A stretch of DNA of 64,000 nt from Cupriavidus pinatubonensis (GTDB lineage: Bacteria > Pseudomonadota > Gammaproteobacteria > Burkholderiales > Burkholderiaceae): the NCBI RefSeq assembly GCF_019602855.1, contig NZ_CP080769.1:310001-374000 (forward strand), written 5' to 3'. Shown here piece by piece: positions 44,900 through 52,513 of the stretch; within the stretch, counting starts at the first letter, position 1; each line of letters begins with the position of its first letter. Made by a program: the position numbers and the translations under genes. The notes below the pieces were generated by a model. It had not been told where the DNA came from and did no database searches. It saw only the letters and a program-made list of their open reading frames with translations.

Positions 44900-45901
44900 T
44901 CAGACGCGCACCGAGAAGTCGGCCACCTTGACCTGCTTCGTCAGGATGCGACGCGCGGAAAGCCAGTCGGCGGCCCGCTGGAAGTCCGCCAGGAATGCCT
45001 GGTCATTGCCCTCATAGAAGACGTTCTTGCGACGCAGCGCGATCAGGTGGTCTCGCACCGCGTTGGCATACTTGCCCTCCTTCTGCGCGAAGGTTTCGGA
45101 CTCGACCGGATGTTCGTCGATCCACTTGCCTTCGATCTTGTAGGCGTCGATGACCGCGCGGACGAGCGCGGAGTTGTCGGTCGCGAAGCGCCGTGCAGTA
45201 ACCAGCGACGAATAATCGATCAGAAAGTCGAGATCCTTGCCCTCGAAGAAGATGTCCTTCGCGTCGAACTGGTCGCGAGCGATATCCACACCCGGCGACC
45301 ACATCGACCAGGCATCGACCTTGCCCTGGCCGAACGCCGGCGCTGCATCTGGCGGATTCAGATAGACGAACTCAACTTTCGAACGGTCAACGCCATGCTT
45401 CTCCAGCGCAGCTACCAGCAGGAACTCGCCGAGGCCCGAACGGTTGACCGCCACCTTGCGGCCGACCAGGTCGCGCACCGAGTTGATGCCGGAGTTCCTT
45501 TTGACGATGATCGCCGTGCTGCGCGGCCCGTAGACGTTGAACTGCGCGAAGACAAGCGGCGATCCCGCGATCATTGCCGCGAGCGCGGGCGTGGTGCTGC
45601 CCCAGAAGCCGAAGTCGGCGCTGCCGCCCACCACGGCCTGGAGCGACGGCGCGTGGTTGGGGAACGGACCGACCCACTCCACTTTGATGCCCTTGGCTGA
45701 CAGGTTCTTTTCGAACTCGCCACGCTCGCGGGCGATGAGTGGGAGACCTCCGGGACCCCATCCGACGCGAACCTTGTCCGTGTTGCGGGTGCCCTGCGCG
45801 AGCACGCCATGTGACAGTGAGAGTCCGGCTGTTGCGCCGACGGCCAGGCCGCCCTGCAGCAGCCGGCGTCGGGTCAGAGAGAATGGCGAGTGCTGTGTCA
45901 T
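44900..45901 (-). CDS. ABC transporter substrate-binding protein (SsuA-like), Tat-exported
   Basis: Start chosen at 45901 (MTQHSPFSLTRRRLLQGG), which opens a twin-arginine signal (RRRLLQ) and is preceded by GAGG. About 333 residues, the normal size for the family. The mature domain shows 'VRVGWGPGGLPLIARERGEFEKNL', 'VVGGSADFGFWGSTTPALAAMIAG', 'LVGRKVAVNRSGLGEFLLVAALE'. Upstream in-frame codons to 46072 overlap the ATPase gene and are rejected. Last of the transporter genes and first before the monooxygenases in this minus-strand operon. Confidence 0.9.
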   Translation of the reverse strand: MTQHSPFSLTRRRLLQGGLAVGATAGLSLSHGVLAQGTRNTDKVRVGWGPGGLPLIARERGEFEKNLSAKGIKVEWVGPFPNHAPSLQAVVGGSADFGFWGSTTPALAAMIAGSPLVFAQFNVYGPRSTAIIVKRNSGINSVRDLVGRKVAVNRSGLGEFLLVAALEKHGVDRSKVEFVYLNPPDAAPAFGQGKVDAWSMWSPGVDIARDQFDAKDIFFEGKDLDFLIDYSSLVTARRFATDNSALVRAVIDAYKIEGKWIDEHPVESETFAQKEGKYANAVRDHLIALRRKNVFYEGNDQAFLADFQRAADWLSARRILTKQVKVADFSVRV

Positions 45902-45990
45902 CGAGACCTCGTGAAATGGCAAGACGGAAGGGAAAGAAAATGAGAAGGGCCACGACGGACGCGGCCCTGTGAGAAAGGGGCTGGGCAGGA

Positions 45991-46710
45991 TCAGGCGACT
46001 TCGGTTTCGACACCAAGCTCGCGCAACAGGCTCGCCCGTAGTGCACTGCCATTGTGTTCGCCGACATGCCATGAGGCGGCGATACGCCCGCCACGCATGA
46101 CGAGGATGCGGTCGGCAATGGCGATGGCCTCGTCAACATCGTGCGTGACCAGCAACACGCCCGGCCGGTGTCGCGCGACGAGTTCGCGCACAAGGACGTG
46201 CATCTTGATCCGCGTCAGCGCGTCCAGCGCAGCGAAGGGTTCATCGAGCAGCATCAGCTTGGGCTCGCGCACCAACGCGCGCGCCAGTGCCACGCGCGCC
46301 GCCTGACCGCCTGACAGCCGGCGTGGCAGGTCCTCCTCTCGGCCGCCCAGACCGACTTCGCGCAGCGCGGCCTCCGCCAGCGGGCGGCCTGTGTCGTCGG
46401 CAATTCCGAGTGCCACGTTCCGCCACAGGGACATCCATGGCATCAGGCGGTGCTCCTGGAACACGACGGCGGGCTGCGCGGGCCCGTCCACGTGACCGGC
46501 ATCAATCCGGTCGAGTCCGGCCAGCGCACGCAGGAGCGTGGTCTTGCCGCAACCGCTCTCACCCAGGAGTGCAACGAACTCGCCAGTCTCAATGCGCAAG
46601 TCGAGGTTGTCGACCACCGCACGGCCGCTGTACCGTCGCACGAGTCCTCGCACGACAACGGCCGCGCCACCGCTAGCTGCCTGCCCGGCGCCCTGCTCTG
46701 TCCCGGCCAT
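45991..46710 (-). CDS. ABC transporter ATP-binding protein (SsuB-like)
   Basis: A 239-residue ATPase with Walker A GESGCGKTT, 'VVFQEHRLMPWMS', signature LSGGQAARVALARALV, Walker B 'LMLLDEPFAALD' and 'LLVTHDVDEAI'. The ATG at 46710 shares one base with the permease stop (TGATG), giving coupled translation; a GTG one codon earlier is possible. Pairs with the permease at 46710 and the binding protein at 44900 as the second sulfonate-type importer. Confidence 0.94.
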   Translation of the reverse strand: MAGTEQGAGQAASGGAAVVVRGLVRRYSGRAVVDNLDLRIETGEFVALLGESGCGKTTLLRALAGLDRIDAGHVDGPAQPAVVFQEHRLMPWMSLWRNVALGIADDTGRPLAEAALREVGLGGREEDLPRRLSGGQAARVALARALVREPKLMLLDEPFAALDALTRIKMHVLVRELVARHRPGVLLVTHDVDEAIAIADRILVMRGGRIAASWHVGEHNGSALRASLLRELGVETEVA

Positions 46711-47609
46711 CACCGTACCCCCTCGCTATCGCGTCTAACGTCGTAATTGGGGTGCCACGCGAGCAGCCTGCGCTCCAGCAGGCGCGCGAGAGCGTCTGCG
46801 CCGACGCCGATCGCTGCATAAATCAGCAGCGTCAACACGATCACGTTGGTCTGCAAGAATTCACGGGCATCCATCGCCAGGAAGCCGATGCCCTTGGTCG
46901 TGGCGATTGTCTCCGCAATCACCAGCGCCAGCCATGACACCGCCAGTGCATAGCGCACGCCGGTCAAAATCGATGGCATGGCGCCCGGCAGAATGATTTT
47001 CCGGATTTGGCCGATGCGGCTCAGGCCTGTCACCCTGCCCACTTCGAGCAATTTCGGGTCCACCTGCCGGATGCCAAGCACCGTGTTGATGTAGATCGGA
47101 AACAGCACGGCGAGCGAGACGAGGAAGATCTTGCCGCTCTCCTCCACCCCAAACCAAATGATGACGAGCGGCAGCAGAGCAAGGAATGGCACCGCTCGCA
47201 CCATCTGCACCGAGCGGTCGAACAACGCTTCGGCCAGTGGAGAAAAGCCCACCAGGATGCCCAGCGCAAGTCCGAGTGAGCCGCCGATCGCAAAGCCGAG
47301 GGCCGCGCGCGCGAGGCTGTAGCCGAGGTGCAGGAACAACGAGCCATCGCGCATCATTTCCCAAGCTGTCATGGCCACGCGGCTGGGCGCAGGAAGCACC
47401 TGCGGCTCGATGTACCCGGCACGCGAAAGCATCTCCCACACCGCCAGCACCAGTGCCGGCGCGACCCACGAAAGGATGGCAAGTCCCGTGCGGCGCAAGT
47501 CGACATGCGCGCGCAGGGCCGTGGCGGCCAGGGAAACGGGTGACGTGGATGGCGTGGATGCCGTGGCGCCGTGTCCCGCGAGAACTGGCTTGGAAATGCT
47601 CGATGTCAT
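46710..47609 (-). CDS. ABC transporter permease (SsuC-like)
   Basis: A 299-residue inner-membrane permease. A Ser/Thr/Ala-rich N-terminus precedes six or so helices; the EAA loop reads 'RQVDPKLLEVGRVTGLSRIGQIRKIILPGAMPSILTGV'. First gene of the minus-strand operon permease-ATPase-binding protein-DszA-like-DszC-like, which converges on the AprA-like operon. No regulator gene is attached; sulfate-starvation control by a distant CysB-type protein would be usual for such operons. Confidence 0.92.
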   Translation of the reverse strand: MTSSISKPVLAGHGATASTPSTSPVSLAATALRAHVDLRRTGLAILSWVAPALVLAVWEMLSRAGYIEPQVLPAPSRVAMTAWEMMRDGSLFLHLGYSLARAALGFAIGGSLGLALGILVGFSPLAEALFDRSVQMVRAVPFLALLPLVIIWFGVEESGKIFLVSLAVLFPIYINTVLGIRQVDPKLLEVGRVTGLSRIGQIRKIILPGAMPSILTGVRYALAVSWLALVIAETIATTKGIGFLAMDAREFLQTNVIVLTLLIYAAIGVGADALARLLERRLLAWHPNYDVRRDSEGVR

Positions 47610-47815
47610 GGCTCGGTTTGTCGTGCCGCGCGATTGCGGTGATGTGCGAACCGTCAGATTACGGATGGAGCCGTTGCACGGGAACGAAGATGTCGGGATA
47701 TAGATATGCGTTGCGCCGAATCAGCAGACGAATTCGATGCACGGAATCGCTCGCCGAATTGGACTTGTCCGGTTGCGCACCTTCTTGTTACGCCGGTTGC
47801 GCGAGACGACCGGTG
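47610..47815. other. upstream region of the second sulfur-type operon
   Basis: Should contain the operon's promoter, but no convincing -35/-10 pair or operator was found. Confidence 0.3.
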
Positions 47816-48354
47816 CTACGGGAAGCCGGCCATGAACTGGTAGAGGCCGAACGTGGACACAAAGATGCCGGCAATCTCCCACCAGCCGGAATCCGCCACG
47901 AGCGACAGACAGAGGCCCAGAACGCCCATGCCCGCCGCCGCAGTTCGCCTTGGGATGGCCACGCCCCATGACCGCCGACCGTCCGGCGCCGCGCTGACCT
48001 CCGGCGCGCCCGGCATGCGGGCTGGCAAGTCCCATCGCTCGCCTGCGTAGGTCTGCACGGTCGCTCCGAGCTGAGTGGGGACTTCCAATATTTTCCTATG
48101 CAGCCCGGGCGCTGGCTCCCGGATGACGATATTGCCCCGGTCGAAGGCAAACCAGGCTCCGCCTTCCACGCCGATGAATTCGGCCCAGTGCATGGGCGTT
48201 TCGCCTGTCAGCTGCCGTCGGCTTGCCCGAATGCGCGAAACCCCGGGGCGTTGTCGACCACGGCGATCCATTCCGCCAGGGGAATGCCATCGGCATCGTC
48301 AAACCAATAGGTCCGACGGGTAATGAATATTACGTCCTGATCCATTCGGTTCAT
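47816..48354 (-). pseudogene. hypothetical membrane protein gene with one frameshift
   Basis: The ATG at 48354 (or 48345) opens 'DQDVIFITRRTYWFDDADGI' and 'PLAEWIAVVDNAPGFRAFGQADG', then hits TGA near 48210. The next frame takes over at once with 'TGETPMHWAEFIGVEGGAWFAFDRGNIVI' and continues through two C-terminal hydrophobic helices ('GMGVLGLCLSLVADSGWW', 'IAGIFVSTFGLYQFMAG'). The join is seamless in sense, so a single-base indel, or a sequencing error, is likely. Family not recognised; intact, it would be about 178 residues. Confidence 0.6.
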
Positions 48355-48819
48355 CCGGATTGCTTATGGCCCCTACTTGCCTGCCGGAGAACGCATTAGG
48401 GACGTCGAAAAGCGATGGAACGAATACATTCTATCTGTATGCACCGAGGATGTGCGCCATCTATGCACAGGCGGAAATCGACTTGGACAAACTACGGGCC
48501 GGCTGCATAGCTGCCCCGGTGGTGGGATGTGCCTCTACAGAGCAATACGACGAGCCGTTGTTGTGCGGTCTGTGGCCGTCGCTCAGAAGCATCACGGCCG
48601 CCATATCACCACTGACCTTGTTGGCACCGTCCTAACGGGCGCCCTTGCAGAGGGCTGCACTAAGGCCAAACTTTTGCCGCCGGCAACAATGACTTTTCAG
48701 CCCTTGAACTAGACTCGCCCGAAGAGATAAGTCTGTCATCCAACTTCGTGCGAAGGTTTGGTATCAGGCGAAGCTCGAAAGCAACCCCTCATCAAGTCCA
48801 CCCCTGCACGCAGCGCCCG
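48355..48819. other. intergenic stretch, no recognisable gene
   Basis: Short plus-strand frames of 90-110 codons exist (from 48360 and 48377), but neither shows family features or a ribosome site. Confidence 0.4.
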
Positions 48820-49137
48820 TCACTCCTCTGCAATCAGGAATCGCTTAGGGTTGTCGCCCAGCCAGGCAGGAGCACGACCACGGCCAGACCAAGTTTTTCC
48901 AGTCTTCGGGTCCAAGTATTTTGGTGGCAATTCAGCCTTAGCCTTCGTCGGCGTCGCGGCTACGCCGGAGGGTCGACTACGACTCTGCTTTTTTGCGATG
49001 TCGTCCGCAGTCAGGTCATACTTTACAACAAGAGTGCGGATTTTCTCGAAGACACCAGGGAGTTCGCTCGCGCGGATTTCCGCCAGTTTTGCTTCCAACG
49101 CTTCTTTCTCTGCGATGAGCTGCTCGTAAGTCGCCAT
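48820..49137 (-). CDS. H-NS family nucleoid-associated protein
   Basis: A 105-residue H-NS-like protein. The N-terminal coiled coil ('YEQLIAEKEALEAKLAEIRASE', then 'VFEKIRTLVVKYDLTADDI') mediates dimerisation, a basic linker follows, and the C-terminal DNA-binding domain reads 'LPPKYLDPKTGKTWSGRGRAPAWLGDN', with the GRGRAP minor-groove motif. It would silence A+T-rich foreign DNA. The location at the edge of a lower-G+C island fits. Remnants of other H-NS genes lie at 49160 and 57790. Confidence 0.95.
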   Translation of the reverse strand: MATYEQLIAEKEALEAKLAEIRASELPGVFEKIRTLVVKYDLTADDIAKKQSRSRPSGVAATPTKAKAELPPKYLDPKTGKTWSGRGRAPAWLGDNPKRFLIAEE

Positions 49138-49159
49138 TTAAAATATCCATCCTTGTGGG

Positions 49160-49350
49160 TAGCTCAGATCGTACAGCACTGTCCGAAGCCCGGCGCAGCT
49201 CTTGCGCGTTGCCATAGCAGAGCACCGGCGGCGGTAGGGTCAAAGGCGGCGTCAGATCGAAGCACCCGTCGCTTCGGCGCCTTTCAGGGGCAGCCGTAGG
49301 GAGCCAATTTCGCCCGGATCCGGGTTCCCGTCCGCCCGCTCAGTCTTTGC
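49160..49350 (-). pseudogene. remnant of the proline-rich H-NS-like gene
   Basis: Minus-strand reading gives 'CFDLTPPLTLPPPVLCYGNAQELRR', matching the 'AGCFAPPPP...PPPVVCYRNAEGL' part of the intact gene at 60283. N-terminal codons are interrupted and the DNA-binding C-terminus is gone. It is a third, decayed member of the family that accompanies the tmRNA copies, without tmRNA sequence here. Confidence 0.55.
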
Positions 49351-49502
49351 CGTCCCCCCACCTCGCGTTCGCACGGCGCCATGCGCTAGGTGGCCAGCAG
49401 CTGGCGCGTAAGCGTTCCACATGCTCAAGGCAAGCCGGCCCTATGCAACATGGCTGGGCCACGGTAGCGCACACATAGGGGGCTGTACTAAAACGCTAGG
49501 GT

Positions 49503-49733
49503 TCAGGGGATACACTGGGTCCCCGTCGGGCGGCACACTTCCACGGTGGGACTATGTGGCTCCAGCGCACGCGTTGGGACATGCGTACGCGCTCCGGCCC
49601 CTTCAAATTCAACAATGACCGCGGTGGGGCTTGCTATGCGGGTGATGGTCACGCGCGCGCCCCGAAATGTCCACGTAGTTTCAATCTGGTAGGGGCTATT
49701 TCGATATGCTTTACGGCGTTGCTTGCTGTTCAT
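49503..49733 (-). CDS. hypothetical protein, 76 residues
   Basis: Basic N-terminus (MNSKQRRKAYRNS) followed by a beta-rich segment 'TTWTFRGARVTITRIASPTAVIVEFEGAGARTHVPTRAL', which reads like a small SH3-like or Tudor-like barrel. Its ATG overlaps the stop of the upstream gene (ATGA), so the pair is coupled. No family recognised. Confidence 0.55.
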   Translation of the reverse strand: MNSKQRRKAYRNSPYQIETTWTFRGARVTITRIASPTAVIVEFEGAGARTHVPTRALEPHSPTVEVCRPTGTQCIP

Positions 49734-50077
49734 ATCGAAAACCGCTCAACCGCCTGACGTCCTGCGATCGTTGGCCTCAACCCCCTACGGTAATTGGCCA
49801 GCTCCAACTCCGACACAATCAATTCCAGTCCGTGCGTCCTGTTAATAGTGTCTCCGATTCCCAGCATGTCACACCCGCGGGATGTGACCGCCTTGAATAG
49901 TCCGCTATGACGTTCGGCTTCGCTCAGGAAGCACCCCTGTGCGATAAGAATAGCGGCGAGCGATCTCGCAATGCTGGGAGGAACGTCCACTTTGCGTGGC
50001 CTATCGCAGCGTGGGGCTAGGAATATTCTTCCATCTTCGTCCGCTGCGCCAAAGGGCGTTATTTTGAGGCTGGTCAT
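49730..50077 (-). CDS. hypothetical protein, about 115 residues
   Basis: Start set at the Met of MTSLKITPFGAADEDGRIFL; the frame extends to 50122 but those codons lack character. The sequence is plausibly globular with 'PPSIARSLAAILIAQGCFLSEAERHSGLFKAV' and 'LGIGDTINRTHGLELIVSELELANYRRGL'. Overlaps the 76-residue gene by ATGA. Divergent from the four-gene methylase operon, with nearly 400 bases between. Function unknown; small coupled genes next to a methylase could be regulators, which is speculation. Confidence 0.55.
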   Translation of the reverse strand: MTSLKITPFGAADEDGRIFLAPRCDRPRKVDVPPSIARSLAAILIAQGCFLSEAERHSGLFKAVTSRGCDMLGIGDTINRTHGLELIVSELELANYRRGLRPTIAGRQAVERFSI

Positions 50078-50467
50078 GAGTTTAGTCCTGGTCGTGCACG
50101 AGGTGCCGTTGACTGAGAGCAAATCGGCGCCTCAATGTTCCAGCCTCTCTCATCATTCAGAACCCATCCTTGTGCTCCTCAGCGCCGCCCCTCTGGTCCG
50201 ACCCGTCTCAGATGCGCCTCCGCGAAGGTGGCCCCTCAGGCCTCAACATGAAGCTGAATGGATTCGTCTACCGCCCTTGACAGGCCGACAGACAGCGATT
50301 TTGGCAGTACGGGTCTTATGTTAAATAACCCGGTAGCTCTCCTCCTCCGTCTCATGAGATCCATGCGCTCCCGTGACACATCGATGCAACTGTTATGTAT
50401 ACAAAAAAGCACTTTTCTCAGGGTTAGATGGCGGCTGGCGCACGATGCTAGGTCAGAAATCATTACA
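50078..50467. other. divergent control region upstream of the methylase operon
   Basis: Open in several frames but without family sequence. An isolated TTGACA lies at 50277-50282 with no matching -10 at normal spacing. The A+T-rich run around 50391-50408 could hold the promoter of the methylase operon. The frame from 50258 is in phase with the methylase but its first 70 codons look non-coding. Confidence 0.35.
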
Positions 50468-51313
50468 ATGGCGCACCCGACCAAGAACCTGGCCGAAGGG
50501 CCTTCTTCACCTCTACAACCATCAATGGATCCAATTCTTCGGTGGGCAGGAAGCAAGCGCAAAGTGCTGACCACCTTGCGTGGCGTCTCTCCGCCTTCTT
50601 TTGAGCGGTATATCGAGCCGTTCGCGGGCTCCGCCGTACTATATTTTGATCTGTTACCTGATGTGGCAGTGCTCGGCGATCTCAATCCCGAGGTTGTCGC
50701 CACGTATTCCGCCATTAGAGACTCTGCAAAGGAAGTTTGCGACTACCTTTCCTCTATACCGAAGACGAAAGAAGCATATTACACCCTTCGAGAACTAAAG
50801 CCAGAATTATTGACCGAGAGTCAGCGCGCGGCGCGTCTGATTTTCCTGATGAAGGCATGCTTCAATGGCGTCTATCGAACGAACCGGAATGGAAAGTTCA
50901 ATGTTCCTTTAGGAAGTCATTTCTATGCCCTTCCCTCTGCTGAGGACCTCATATCAGTCTCGAACCAACTGAAAAACACCAAACTAGTGTGCGGCGACTT
51001 CGCCACCACCATTGGGGAAGCGCGAGAAGGTGACTTTATATACTTGGACCCCCCATACAGCGATGGCACTAGATTCCGAGGAGAGTATAGCTACAAAGGA
51101 GCGTTTCAAGCCCCAGACCTGCAGAGACTTATTAGCATTTGTCGAGAGCTTACCAAGCGACGCGTCAAGATATTGCTTTCCTTTAAAGAGCATGAGGAAC
51201 TTTCGATAAATTTGAGCGGCTGGACGGTCAAGAAAATAGCTGTCACTCGGAGCGTCGCAGGTTTTACGCATTCACGACGAACTGCCCGCGAAATTCTTGC
51301 GTACAATTTTTAA
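50468..51313 (+). CDS. DNA adenine methyltransferase, Dam/D12 class
   Basis: About 281 residues. The SAM-binding motif 'RWAGSKRK' is at 25-32, 'YIEPFAGSAVLYF' at 48-60 and the catalytic DPPY at 194-197, in the alpha order of Dam/DpnM-type N6-adenine methylases. Target-recognition sequence between these motifs cannot be read from sequence alone. A start at 50525 is possible. The next gene follows after 3 bases. A+T content is clearly above that of the sulfur region. In this context it likely protects self DNA for the three genes downstream, as in restriction or other modification-based defence systems; that is inference. Confidence 0.93.
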   Translation: MAHPTKNLAEGPSSPLQPSMDPILRWAGSKRKVLTTLRGVSPPSFERYIEPFAGSAVLYFDLLPDVAVLGDLNPEVVATYSAIRDSAKEVCDYLSSIPKTKEAYYTLRELKPELLTESQRAARLIFLMKACFNGVYRTNRNGKFNVPLGSHFYALPSAEDLISVSNQLKNTKLVCGDFATTIGEAREGDFIYLDPPYSDGTRFRGEYSYKGAFQAPDLQRLISICRELTKRRVKILLSFKEHEELSINLSGWTVKKIAVTRSVAGFTHSRRTAREILAYNF

Positions 51314-51316
51314 TGT

Positions 51317-52513
51317 ATGGAAACCACAAAAAGTCGCGTTCGACTGGCCCTCCTTAGTGACCTGCACGCGTACCACCCCGAGAGTGGAAAAAGTGGAGTT
51401 TCTTATCTTCCAACTAGTCCGCGCATCTCTGACCCGGACCCATTCTCAAGTTTAGCGGAACTGATTAATAGAGAGTCTTTGGCGGTTGATCTCGTCATCT
51501 GCGCTGGCGATATTTGCGATAAAGCAGATTTTCGAGGCTTTCAATATGCATGGACCAAGCTCCATGATATTGCATCGGCCATGGCGGCGAAAGAACTAAT
51601 CGCCACGTGTGGAAATCATGATCTGAATTCTCGACATATCGATTCTGCCGAAGACCCAGACCCGAAGGGGTCTCTTCAAACTATACAGCCTCAGTTTCCT
51701 TTTGAGTCTGATGACCTGTCTAACCATTTCTGGGCCAGAAATTTTGCAATACTCGAGCCTCTTCCCGGGATCCGCATATTAGTACTCAATACAAGCGCAT
51801 ACCATGGTGGAAGCTCCGGCGAAGAGCAGCATGGCAGAGTGTCGAAGCGGACTATTGAAGCAATTGAAAAAAAATTGCTAGCGATGGAACATGCGGATCT
51901 CAATATTCTGCTCTGTCATCATCACGTTCGTCCTCTCAAGGGACTTTGGGGCAACGCACCTGACAGCGAATTCATGCAGAAAGGTGGGGAGCTTCTTAAT
52001 ATGTTGACCAGTACAACCGTATCCCCATGGCTGGTTCTTCATGGACATCGCCATACCCCAAACCTGGAACATTCCAGAGACCCTGATTGCGTAGTTGTCG
52101 GTGCATCAAGTTTTTCCGCACAGATTCCTGGGAAGTTGAATCAGTTCCACATCCTCGACGTTGTTGTCGACCACTCCTTACCACAACCACTTGCTGGCAC
52201 CATCGAAACGTGGAGTTGGACCATAACAGGCGGCTGGCAAAAGCGACCAGCCTATGAGGAGGAAGACGGTTTTCCGCCGCAATGCGGTTTTGGATCGAAG
52301 TTCTTGCCCAGAGCAATCTCAGATCAAATCACGGGCCTGTTGAAGGATGGACCAGATTACAAAAGCTGGACTGAAGTACTGCAAGTTGTCCCCGACGTGC
52401 AGTTCATGACACCAAAACATTTTTCTCAACTCGAGAAGCTGTTAGCTTCTGCTCAGATAAAGCTACACCGAGATAGCGAAGGGAAATTGACACAAGTGGG
52501 GCGTGCCGTATGA
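51317..52513 (+). CDS. calcineurin-like metallophosphoesterase
   Basis: A 398-residue protein with every metal-site motif of the family: 'SDLHAYH' (14-20), 'GDICD' (64-68), 'GNHD' (99-102), 'LLCHHHV' and 'LHGHRHTPN'. The family includes SbcD/Mre11 nucleases and phosphodiesterases. The C-terminal 150 or so residues ('WSWTITGGWQKRPAY' onward) are not recognised. It begins 3 bases after the methylase and overlaps the ATPase gene by ATGA, so the three are one translational unit. A nuclease acting with the ATPase is the natural hypothesis. Confidence 0.92.
   Translation: METTKSRVRLALLSDLHAYHPESGKSGVSYLPTSPRISDPDPFSSLAELINRESLAVDLVICAGDICDKADFRGFQYAWTKLHDIASAMAAKELIATCGNHDLNSRHIDSAEDPDPKGSLQTIQPQFPFESDDLSNHFWARNFAILEPLPGIRILVLNTSAYHGGSSGEEQHGRVSKRTIEAIEKKLLAMEHADLNILLCHHHVRPLKGLWGNAPDSEFMQKGGELLNMLTSTTVSPWLVLHGHRHTPNLEHSRDPDCVVVGASSFSAQIPGKLNQFHILDVVVDHSLPQPLAGTIETWSWTITGGWQKRPAYEEEDGFPPQCGFGSKFLPRAISDQITGLLKDGPDYKSWTEVLQVVPDVQFMTPKHFSQLEKLLASAQIKLHRDSEGKLTQVGRAV

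Noticed and set aside
50258-50467. 70-codon N-terminal extension of the adenine methylase
   Set aside because: Low-quality sequence without homology to D12 methylases, which start close to the RWAGSKRK motif.
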